12,688 nucleotides of DNA from Alphaproteobacteria bacterium UBA2966 (GTDB lineage Bacteria > Pseudomonadota > Alphaproteobacteria > UBA2966), in NCBI GenBank assembly GCA_002348365.1, contig DEBC01000126.1, positions 25,684 through 38,371 of the forward strand. Direction: 5' to 3'. Position numbers and translations under genes: made by a program. Position 1 is the first letter of the stretch; each line of letters opens with the position of its first letter. Under the pieces are notes generated by a model. The model was not told where the DNA came from. It made no database searches and saw nothing but the letters and a program-made list of their open reading frames with translations. Positions 6,334 through 12,688 of this stretch are shown piece after piece.

Positions 6334-6350
6334 CTCAGTTTCATGCTGAG
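6334..6350 (-). promoter_or_regulatory. Leader hairpin overlapping the ribosome site of the oxygenase starting at 6321
   Basis: In the minus-strand transcript, CTCAG-catgaaa-CTGAG forms a 5-bp stem with a 7-base loop. Its 3' arm shares three bases with the GAGAGGG ribosome site at 6330-6336. It could hold back translation; the stem is short, so this is only suggestive. Confidence 0.25.
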
Positions 6351-6399
6351 GTGTGACGCACTCTACTTAGCCACGTCTGAAGGGTTCCGCAACAATTGG

Positions 6400-6429
6400 G
6401 AGGCGTCGGGCTTGCCCATCGCACGCCTC
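6400..6429 (+). other. Inverted repeat upstream of the DUF350 gene
   Basis: GAGGCGT (6400-6406) and ACGCCTC (6423-6429) are perfect complements. Between them GGG-cttg-CCC (6408-6417) makes an inner hairpin. It lies 47 bp before the DUF350 start in the divergent gap. It may be a leader structure of the plus-strand unit or an operator; there is no T-tract after it on the plus strand. Confidence 0.4.
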
Positions 6430-6476
6430 GGAGCCATCTTAGATTGATCAGCGTCATACGAGTTTGGATGTGACCC

Positions 6477-6890
6477 ATGGATGCCGTTCTGCAAAGTTTC
6501 CTCGCCGGATTCCCTGTGCTGCTCATGCACTTCTTCGTAACCATCGTGATGCTCGTTGTGGGTGTGACGATCTACATCTGGATTACGCCCCACAAGGATA
6601 TCGCCCTCGTCCGAGCGGGGAATGTCGCGGCGGCGATCTCTTTGTCGGGCGCCGTGCTTGGACTGGCGATTCCCCTGGCCATGTCCATGTCCGTCAGCGT
6701 GAACGTCGCGGACATCGTGATTTGGGGACTTCTCACCCTCGTCATCCAGCTCATCGTGTTCCGGCTCGCCGACCTCATCTTGCGGGACCTGTCCACCCGT
6801 ATCGAAGCGGGCGAAGTGGCAGCCGCAGTTCTGCTTTCGGCAATCAAGTTGGCGGTCGCCGCCATCACGGCCGCCGCCGTATCGGGTTAG
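6477..6890 (+). CDS. DUF350-family inner-membrane protein
   Basis: The 137-residue protein has four hydrophobic segments (about 12-36, 48-70, 78-101, 113-135) and no signal peptide. Two related halves are visible: GNVAAAISLSGAVLGLAI (48-65) mirrors GEVAAAVLLSAIKLAVAA (112-129), the internal duplication of DUF350. The polar TPHKDIALVRAGN loop (37-49) matches the family. Function is unknown; DUF350 proteins are small integral membrane proteins often seen beside stress or envelope genes. The ATG at 6477 has only a weak TTGGA upstream. It is 18 bp before, and probably co-transcribed with, the trypsin-like protease. Confidence 0.85.
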   Translation: MDAVLQSFLAGFPVLLMHFFVTIVMLVVGVTIYIWITPHKDIALVRAGNVAAAISLSGAVLGLAIPLAMSMSVSVNVADIVIWGLLTLVIQLIVFRLADLILRDLSTRIEAGEVAAAVLLSAIKLAVAAITAAAVSG

Positions 6891-6908
6891 ACGACCCATA
6901 GTTCGTTC

Positions 6909-7763
6909 ATGAACCGTTTCCTCGACCGGCTTGCTTATCTGGCAGCAATTTTTGCGCTGCTCTACGCAAGCTCGTCTTACCTGCGCTTTCCACAGGAAGA
7001 GGAGACACGCCGTCCCTCTGTTCGTTATGCGGAACCGGCTCCTGATGCGCGTGCGCCGGCTGTCGCGCCCGGCGGCCAGGTCGTCACGATTCAGGTTCCT
7101 GAGAAGCAGCCGTCGACGGGCACGGCATTCGCCATTGGTGGAGGCTGGTGGCTGACGGCGCGCCACGTTGCTGACGGTTGTGATGCGATCGGTCTGGTGA
7201 CCGGTCCTCGAAAGGCCGCTCGTGCCCAGCAGGTTGTAATCCATCCCAACGCGGATCTGGCCCTTTTGTCACTGCGGCTTGATCCGGAACCGTTCGCATT
7301 CTTGGACGAGTCGCTCCGACGAGGCCAGGACGGATTTGCAATCGGATATCCGCAGGGTTCACCGGGTGATGTCCACGCACAGCTCATGGGGCGGGTCCGA
7401 CTGAAATCGGTTGGCCGATACCGGACCGATGAACCGATCCTCGCGTGGGCCGAGCGCAGCCGGGTCCCCGATAGTCTGCCGGCGCTGGGTGGGCTCTCGG
7501 GCGGCCCCATGTTCAACGCGCGCGGACAGGTCATAGGAGTTCTGGTTGCCGCCTCCGAACGGCGCGGGCGGGTTATGACCTCCGATCCGACTTCCGTGCG
7601 ATGGCTCCTGGATCAAGCGGGCCTCGTGCCTGATCCGGATGCGCGTCCCATCGACCTCGCGGTGAGTAATTTCGTTGGACAGGGAGATGATCTGCGTGAC
7701 GATTTGCGGGTGGCCAAGGTCCTTTGCGATGTCAAGCAGTCCTCGCGTCGCCGACGCCTCTGA
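6909..7763 (+). CDS. Membrane-anchored trypsin-like serine protease
   Basis: The 284-residue protein has an N-terminal membrane anchor or uncleaved signal (about 8-25), a proline-rich linker (about 27-65) and a chymotrypsin-fold domain with a full triad: His86 in LTARHVADGC, Asp116 in HPNADLALL, and Ser197 in GGLSGGPMFN. It would act in the periplasm. There is no PDZ domain, unlike DegP/DegS, and the C-terminus after about 245 is polar and ends in SSRRRRL. YPQGSPGDVHAQLMG (148-161) and the loop before the serine (LAWAERSRVPDSLPALGG) are not classical HtrA. The ribosome site is weak, so translation may be coupled to the DUF350 gene 18 bp upstream. The TGA stop abuts the stop of the opposing Rieske gene. 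The target is unknown. Confidence 0.9.
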   Translation: MNRFLDRLAYLAAIFALLYASSSYLRFPQEEETRRPSVRYAEPAPDARAPAVAPGGQVVTIQVPEKQPSTGTAFAIGGGWWLTARHVADGCDAIGLVTGPRKAARAQQVVIHPNADLALLSLRLDPEPFAFLDESLRRGQDGFAIGYPQGSPGDVHAQLMGRVRLKSVGRYRTDEPILAWAERSRVPDSLPALGGLSGGPMFNARGQVIGVLVAASERRGRVMTSDPTSVRWLLDQAGLVPDPDARPIDLAVSNFVGQGDDLRDDLRVAKVLCDVKQSSRRRRL

Positions 7764-9164
7764 TCAGGTCGTGGGCCTCTCCAAGAACTCGCTTTTCATC
7801 TGAGCCAGCCGCGCCTCGATTTCATCCATACGATCGAGAACGGTTTCGGCTTTCGTATCGACGATGATTTCGGTCACGCGCCGTCCGACGGAACGCAAAA
7901 ACTCCTGGTCGTCTTCACCATCGCGCGCCGGAATCTTCAGAACAGTATCGTGCGCATACACGCGGTGTTTGTGACCACCCGGTTCTGACGATCCGTTTTC
8001 GCTTGGCTTCAGCTCGTGCCGAATTGCCTGACGCAGGGTCCGCCGAAGCATCGTGACGCCTTGATCGGTCGTGCCCAAATGCTCGAGTGCATGCACCGCA
8101 ATCGGACGCTGACTCACGATGGCATCCCAATCTCCGGGATGGCGCTGGCGTTGCTCATATGGACGTCCGCCTGTTTGTCCGTAGAAGTCGACGGACTCCT
8201 TGCCGATGACTTCGGGGTTTCCTTCGCCTTCGCGATCGACGGCGTCATTGTAATGACGCCAACCGAAGATCATGCAGCTGTCGTCGTCGATCGGCACGAC
8301 CCAACGCGTCGAGCCAACGCGTCGAATACCTTCCTGGTCTGCTCCCTCGAACAGCACACCCGCCTGAAAGACGGTGGGCAAAACCGCCTGGGCGCAGCGA
8401 ACCCAGATCATGTCGTCGGGCATGCGCCGTGTTGCCACGTAAATCATGCCGTGACCCTCGTCGACCTCAAAGTGTTCGAGCACAGGCAAAATCGAAAACG
8501 TGGGATCTTCTTCGGCATCCGAATTAGGGACCGTCTTCAAGCCGGATCCGTGCAGAAACACACCGTGGAGATGATCCATGATGTTGTCCTGGATTTGCAG
8601 CCAATTGCAGGGGTGCCAGATGTCGTACGCCTTGGTCACGGTTTCCGGCGTCTGGTACTGCTCGTCGATCGGGAAGGGCGGTATCTCGTCCGGGGGGCCC
8701 ATATAGGCGAAAACCAGCCCGTGTCTTTCAAACGTCGGGTATGCGCCGTGGACGAAACTGTCTTTCAAACGCGAGTCCGGGGGTTCCCCGGGAGTCTCGA
8801 GAATGGTGCCGTCTCGATGAATGAGCCATCCGTGATAGCAGCATCGAACGCCGCGGTCGGTGACAATGCCATACTCGAGCGATGTGCCACGGTGGCTACA
8901 GTGTTTGTGGAGGACGCCGACATCACCATTTCCGTCGCGAAAAGCCACCAGGTCTTCACCCAGTATGCGGATCGCTTTGGGCAAGTCCGCAAGTTCATCC
9001 GACAGGCATACCGGAAGCCAGTACTTGCGCATGAATTCGCCGCAGGGAGTGCCCGGGCCGGTATGCGTAAGCTCAGCATCTTCTGGTGGCACCACGCGTT
9101 GGGAATAGCCGCCGTATGGTGAGGTAATGCTCGATACGTGAAGGTATTGTTGTTGAGCACTCAT
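7764..9164 (-). CDS. Rieske non-heme iron oxygenase, phthalate-dioxygenase-like alpha subunit
   Basis: The 466-residue protein has an N-terminal Rieske domain binding a [2Fe-2S] cluster through Cys89-x-His91 and Cys108-x2-His111 (16 residues between). A catalytic domain follows, with mononuclear iron at His200 and His205 in NIMDHLHGVFLH, where Asp197 is the bridging residue, and probably Asp368 in GTTDQGV. GEFMRKYWLPVCL (42-54) is typical of the phthalate 4,5-dioxygenase/O-demethylase branch, which works without a beta subunit. It would hydroxylate or demethylate an aromatic or similar ring using electrons from a separate reductase; none is in the window. The C-terminus (about 436-460) looks like a helical coil. 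I chose the ATG at 9164, 31 bp after the preceding gene's stop; starting at 9239 would overlap that gene and add non-family sequence. It is the last gene of a three-gene operon. Confidence 0.92.
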   Translation of the reverse strand: MSAQQQYLHVSSITSPYGGYSQRVVPPEDAELTHTGPGTPCGEFMRKYWLPVCLSDELADLPKAIRILGEDLVAFRDGNGDVGVLHKHCSHRGTSLEYGIVTDRGVRCCYHGWLIHRDGTILETPGEPPDSRLKDSFVHGAYPTFERHGLVFAYMGPPDEIPPFPIDEQYQTPETVTKAYDIWHPCNWLQIQDNIMDHLHGVFLHGSGLKTVPNSDAEEDPTFSILPVLEHFEVDEGHGMIYVATRRMPDDMIWVRCAQAVLPTVFQAGVLFEGADQEGIRRVGSTRWVVPIDDDSCMIFGWRHYNDAVDREGEGNPEVIGKESVDFYGQTGGRPYEQRQRHPGDWDAIVSQRPIAVHALEHLGTTDQGVTMLRRTLRQAIRHELKPSENGSSEPGGHKHRVYAHDTVLKIPARDGEDDQEFLRSVGRRVTEIIVDTKAETVLDRMDEIEARLAQMKSEFLERPTT

Positions 9165-9195
9165 CTTCGCTAACCGATCCGCAATACAATATCGA

Positions 9196-10959
9196 CTACC
9201 AGCCCATTGCGCGGGCGGGCCGCCTGGGATCTGCGCCACCCGTCATGACACCCCGTTCCAGGTCGGCGCTGATGGCGCACACACCGCTGACGCCGATGGA
9301 GATATCGCGCAGCCAATCGACATCGTGACCCATTCCAGCCAGTTGATCTCCCGTCGCGACATCGATACGGCCTTCCAGCGCGAGGCGTCCCGGATAGGCA
9401 GTATGGGGTTCAAAGGAATCGGGTTGGCTGTGAGTGCAGAGGCGCGGGGCGTCAATTGCCGTCTGGATGTCCATTCCGAACACGACATGATTGAGCAACA
9501 CCTGAATCATTCCCTGCGGTTGGGTGTCGCCTCCGGACGCACCAAACGGCATGGCAAATTCGCCCTTCTTCAGAGCAATGGCGGGATTCGGTGTGAGTCG
9601 GGGCCGCTTGCCCGGCGCCACGCAACTGGCATGCCCGGGAACGGCGAACGACTGTGAACCCCGTGCAGAAGGCGTGAAACCAAGACCGGGAACAATGGGT
9701 GCATCCCAGCTCGTGTCGCTCGGTGTCGCCGAAAAGATGTTGCCCTCCCTATCCATCACGGCGGCGTAGGACGTATCCGCCGCAAACACGGGTGTCGGTG
9801 CACCGGCGTCCGCCGCGGGGGCCGTCCACCCACTGCCGGCGACACCATCTAGGGATCCAGCCGGGGGCAGTTCGCTCCAGGCCTGGTCTGGGAAAATCTG
9901 GGTGCGCCGCTCGACGGAGTAGGCCGAACTGAGGAGTGTTTCGATGGGAACGTCAACAAATTTGGGATCTCCGTAATATCGCTCGCGATCGGCGAACGAC
10001 AGCTTGATCGCTTCCGCTACAACGTGAATATACTCGGGGCTGTTGTGCCCCATAGCTTCCAGATCGAAGTCCTCAAGAAGCGAAAGAGCCTGCGGGACCA
10101 CCGGTCCCTGACACCATGGACCGCACGAATAAATGTCGATGCCTCTATACCTGAAGGTCACAGGCGGCTCGATTGCGGACGCATAACCCGCAAGATCCTC
10201 GGCGGTAAGCCAGCCACCGTTCTTGCGTTGGAAATCAACGATCTTGCGCGAGATATCCCCTTTGTAGAAAGCATCCCGGGCAGCCGCCAAGCCGGCTTCC
10301 CGGCCGTTGCTAGACGCGGCGCGTTCTTCATCCGCCATGTAGCTGAGCGTTGCCGCAAGGTCCTGTTGCACGAATAGATCGCCGACCTGCGGTACCTGCC
10401 CGCTAGGGAAAAACACATCTGCATTGCCCGGCCAGGCGCGTGTCCGGTCAGCGAAGCGTTCGATGTAGATTTGTAAATGCCTGTGGAGGGGAAAGCCCTC
10501 ACTGGCGCAACGGGTCGCGTGTCTCGCCACGTCCGCGAAACTCATGGTTCCGTAGCGTGCCAGCGCCTGTATGTATGCATCGGGTGCAGCGGGAACGACG
10601 CTGCGTCGTACACCAATGGGAATCTCACCACCGCATTCTTCGACGAAATAGTCCAAGGACGCTGCCTTGGGCCACCAGCCCAGTCCGCTGATCGTGAGAA
10701 CTTCGTCGGAGTCTGCAAGGTACAGCATGATGGGTGCCACGCCACCGAACTGCACCTGATCAGACTGAGTGACATTCAGCGTGATGCAGGCTGCTATGCC
10801 CGCATCGACCGCATTTCCTCCCGCCTCCAAGATTTCGACTGCAGCTTCGGTTGCAAGGTAGTGACCGGTCGATGCCATATAGCGTCGACCCGAAACAGCC
10901 GGCTGAAACGAAGGCGGTGGAACCAACTCCCCTTCGTACGATGGATACTTAGTCGTCAC
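9196..10959 (-). CDS. Gamma-glutamyltransferase-family Ntn hydrolase with altered substrate site
   Basis: The 587-residue protein is a GGT-fold enzyme that would self-cleave before Thr396 (ADTSYAAVMDREGN), giving a large and a small subunit with Thr396 as nucleophile. FGGVAPIMLY (71-80) and GGDTQPQG (476-483) are family blocks. Classical GGT features are missing: where E. coli GGT has the Arg that binds the glutamyl carboxylate (REMAP), this reads GLGWWPKA (92-99), and the Ser-Ser pair of the small subunit is replaced in KRPRLTPNPAIAL (451-463). There is no signal peptide, so it is probably cytoplasmic. It resembles the broad GGT-family (YwrD-like) proteins and may hydrolyse another amide. 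The GTG start overlaps the upstream LLM stop by 11 nt, which implies translational coupling. The GGT fold is certain; a glutathione role is doubtful. Confidence 0.9.
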   Translation of the reverse strand: MTTKYPSYEGELVPPPSFQPAVSGRRYMASTGHYLATEAAVEILEAGGNAVDAGIAACITLNVTQSDQVQFGGVAPIMLYLADSDEVLTISGLGWWPKAASLDYFVEECGGEIPIGVRRSVVPAAPDAYIQALARYGTMSFADVARHATRCASEGFPLHRHLQIYIERFADRTRAWPGNADVFFPSGQVPQVGDLFVQQDLAATLSYMADEERAASSNGREAGLAAARDAFYKGDISRKIVDFQRKNGGWLTAEDLAGYASAIEPPVTFRYRGIDIYSCGPWCQGPVVPQALSLLEDFDLEAMGHNSPEYIHVVAEAIKLSFADRERYYGDPKFVDVPIETLLSSAYSVERRTQIFPDQAWSELPPAGSLDGVAGSGWTAPAADAGAPTPVFAADTSYAAVMDREGNIFSATPSDTSWDAPIVPGLGFTPSARGSQSFAVPGHASCVAPGKRPRLTPNPAIALKKGEFAMPFGASGGDTQPQGMIQVLLNHVVFGMDIQTAIDAPRLCTHSQPDSFEPHTAYPGRLALEGRIDVATGDQLAGMGHDVDWLRDISIGVSGVCAISADLERGVMTGGADPRRPARAMGW

Positions 10960-12268
10960 CGCCCGCCTGCGGACGTCGAAGTCCAGGATCCTCGCCGGGA
11001 ACGAAAATCGATCCGTCGCGAGTTCTATCCGTGTACATACCCTCTATCGATTTTGTCCTTGCTTCCTGAGACTCCCGTTGCTTGGGAAGCGCCGGAATGA
11101 CCGGCAGATCATCTTCGGCCGGAATCGTCATCCAGTCCTTGCGGGCCAGGGCGGCTTCGATGTAGGGGGCGAGTTCCGCTTGCTTTTGCGCTTCGCGCTC
11201 GGCCGTACGTTCCTTGAATTCCGGCATCACTTCCGACGCGAAGAGTTCCAGCGACTCACAGATGTGGTCATGGCGATTTCGGCCGCCCTGCTGGATGAAA
11301 ATGATCTGATCCATCCCGGATTCCTCATAGCGGCGGAGGTGATCGCGCAATTGCTCAGGTGTTCCGATACAACCTCGCCCCTTGTCCTGTTGAATGTTGT
11401 CGCGGGCCGCTTCGTATTTTTCCCAGACCGACGTATGGCCGGGCCGATGATCGCCGAATACGTAGTAGTGGCCGATGCCGTAACCGAAGAAATGGAATCC
11501 ATCGAGGCCTCGTGCCTCGGCTTCAGTAGCATCGGGATGACATGAGAACCCGGAAATGATGGCGATATTGGCGTTGACGGTATGTCCGATCGGCACGCAA
11601 CGATCAGACTTGATGATGTCGTAGTACTCCTTCACCCACGGTTCCGCTTGCTCGGGCTCAAAAAAACCAAAGGCAAGCGCGCCGATTCCCATCTCAGCCG
11701 CTTTCTGGATGCTTTCACGGCGTGAGCATGCCATCCACATCGGCGGATGCGGTTTCTGGAACGGTTTGGGAACGACATTACGACAGGGCGCCGTGAAATG
11801 TTTCCCTTGATAGCCCGGGTAGGGTGACAACGCCGCCATGTTCGCGGCCTGCTCGGTCGCTTCGACCCACATGTCCTTTTTGAGTTCCGGATCAATGCCG
11901 AAGCCGCCGGTTTCAAGAGCGGAATTCGATTCGCCGGTACCCCATTCCACACGGCCATTCGAAATCAGATCCAGCGTCGCGATCCGCTCGACCGCCCGGA
12001 ACGGGTGGTTGTAGCCGGGCGGCATCAGCATGATGCCATGGCCAAGGCGAATATTCTTGGTGCGTTGCGAGCACGCAGCCAAAAAAATCTCCGGCGCGGA
12101 GCCGTGCGCATACTCTTCCAGAAAATGGTGTTCCACGGCCCAGACGGCATCAATGCCCAGCTGGTCGGCAAGTTCGACCTGGTCCAGGGATTCCTGAAAC
12201 AGACGCAATTCCGATTCTTCGTCCCAGGGACGAGGCAGTTGGTGCTCATAGAAAATGCCGAATTTCAT
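10949..12268 (-). CDS. LLM-class flavin-dependent monooxygenase, extended C-terminus
   Basis: The 439-residue protein is a luciferase-like monooxygenase. The MKFGIFYEHQLPRPW start, AVWAVEHHFLEEYAHGSAPE (41-60), LGHGIMLMPPGYNHPFRAVE (75-94), SNGRVEWGTGES (103-114) and PKPFQKPHPPMWMA (167-180) match alkanal/limonene-monooxygenase-like LLM proteins that use reduced FMN and O2. The usual barrel ends near residue 355. About 85 further residues are charged and proline-rich, without a motif known to me. The ATG at 12268 follows GGAG by six bases. It opens the operon with the GGT-like gene (overlap) and the Rieske gene. A flavin reductase is not in the window. Confidence 0.9.
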   Translation of the reverse strand: MKFGIFYEHQLPRPWDEESELRLFQESLDQVELADQLGIDAVWAVEHHFLEEYAHGSAPEIFLAACSQRTKNIRLGHGIMLMPPGYNHPFRAVERIATLDLISNGRVEWGTGESNSALETGGFGIDPELKKDMWVEATEQAANMAALSPYPGYQGKHFTAPCRNVVPKPFQKPHPPMWMACSRRESIQKAAEMGIGALAFGFFEPEQAEPWVKEYYDIIKSDRCVPIGHTVNANIAIISGFSCHPDATEAEARGLDGFHFFGYGIGHYYVFGDHRPGHTSVWEKYEAARDNIQQDKGRGCIGTPEQLRDHLRRYEESGMDQIIFIQQGGRNRHDHICESLELFASEVMPEFKERTAEREAQKQAELAPYIEAALARKDWMTIPAEDDLPVIPALPKQRESQEARTKSIEGMYTDRTRDGSIFVPGEDPGLRRPQAGGDD

Positions 12269-12375
12269 GCCCGACTCCGAACGGAAGGTTGTTTAGGGGC
12301 CTGATTCCCTTACCACGCACATTCCTTCGGGCCAAGACCGGTGCTCCGGGACGTTCGACGTCAGATCGATGTTCA

Positions 12376-12688
12376 TCAGTTCAGCGGCTCGAGATTTCCA
12401 AGCATGGTCGGGATCAACTCCGTGACGGTGGGGTGAATATGCATGGCCCGCTGAATCACGGTGTAGGGTTCATCGGCATACATCACGTCAAGTACGGAAT
12501 GGATAATCTCGTCGCCTCCGATCCCCAGAATGGCCGCCCCCAGAATTCGGTGGCTCTCGGCATCGATCAGAATCTTCATGAAGCCCTGCGTTTCGCTGCG
12601 TTCCCGGGCCCGTCCCACGCGTGACATCATCATCTTGCCCACCAGCGCCTGACGGCCTGATTTTCGAACCTCCGCCTCCGTCATGCCG
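12376..12688 (-). CDS. Flavoprotein pyridine nucleotide-disulfide oxidoreductase, C-terminal part (MerA/RclA-like)
   Basis: The visible 104 codons, running off the right edge, encode the dimerisation domain of a class I pyridine nucleotide-disulfide reductase (GMTEAEVRKSG onward). SETQGFMKILID, ILGAAILGIGGDEIIH and the closing HIHPTVTELIPTML are typical; the His and Glu of HPTVTE are the conserved proton-relay pair from the partner subunit. The style resembles MerA/RclA-like oxidoreductases more than dihydrolipoamide dehydrogenase. The redox cysteines and any metal-binding N-terminus are outside the window, so mercury reduction cannot be claimed. It ends 107 bp upstream of the LLM gene and may be in the same transcript; the 107 bp show no obvious terminator. 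Confidence 0.88.
   Translation of the reverse strand, partial: GMTEAEVRKSGRQALVGKMMMSRVGRARERSETQGFMKILIDAESHRILGAAILGIGGDEIIHSVLDVMYADEPYTVIQRAMHIHPTVTELIPTMLGNLEPLN

Noticed and set aside
6363..7244. Minus-strand open frame of 293 codons opposite the DUF350 and protease genes
   Set aside because: The translation is highly charged with Arg/Asp/His repeats typical of antisense reading of GC-rich genes; both plus-strand genes have firm domain evidence.
8301..8325. 12-bp word CCAACGCGTCGA repeated at 8301 and 8314
   Set aside because: It lies inside the Rieske gene, is read in two different frames (RRVG and TRW), and a recent duplication would have broken the frame; most likely chance in GC-rich coding DNA.
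8016..9122. Plus-strand open frame of 368 codons opposite the Rieske gene
   Set aside because: It lies fully antisense to a gene with clear Rieske and iron motifs, has no ribosome site and its translation shows no recognisable family; it is a codon-bias shadow.
10477..11100. Plus-strand open frame of 207 codons over the GGT/LLM junction
   Set aside because: Antisense to two well-supported genes, with no domain and no ribosome site.
12269..12375. Gap between the LLM gene and the MerA/RclA-like gene
   Set aside because: I looked for promoter, terminator or small gene and saw no convincing signal beyond the GGAG ribosome site of the LLM gene.

Overview
The window reads as a GC-rich proteobacterial chromosome segment, most likely alphaproteobacterial. 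The main clue is the small exported two-cysteine protein at 314, which resembles short periplasmic proteins common in that class. The DUF350 membrane protein paired with a trypsin-like protease is compatible with this. Taxonomy is inferred from gene content only. I see no rRNA, tRNA, CRISPR array, insertion sequence or prophage gene.

Layout. At the left edge is the N-terminal third of a LysR-type regulator (minus), divergent from the small exported protein (plus). A perfect T-N11-A dyad lies between them. A type II haloacid-dehalogenase-like HAD enzyme follows (plus). It converges on a HypE/AIR-synthase-like protein (minus), which is divergent from a classical SDR (plus) across a 145-bp gap holding a perfect CCTGGT-GG-ACCAGG palindrome. 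A long perfect hairpin separates the SDR from a minus-strand block: an LLM-class (Rv2161c-like) oxidoreductase and two tandem paralogous CmcJ/NvfI-type Fe(II)/2-oxoglutarate-like oxygenases. Next is a plus-strand two-gene unit, a DUF350 membrane protein and a membrane-anchored trypsin-like protease. The protease stop abuts the stop of the next minus-strand gene with no spacer. The right third is a tight minus-strand operon: LLM flavin monooxygenase, gamma-glutamyltransferase-like Ntn hydrolase (11-nt overlap) and a Rieske oxygenase (31-nt gap). At the right edge is the C-terminus of a MerA/RclA-like flavoprotein disulfide reductase.

How the genes may work together. Four unrelated kinds of redox enzyme (two LLM, one Rieske, two CmcJ-like, one SDR) sit with a HAD dehalogenase-like enzyme and a Ntn hydrolase in about 11 kb. 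This looks like an accessory pathway that degrades or tailors a small organic molecule, possibly an amide- or glutamyl-conjugated, halogenated or aromatic compound. The substrate cannot be read from the sequence and the pathway is inference. The DUF350-protease pair looks like an unrelated envelope module. No transporter for the supposed substrate lies inside the window.
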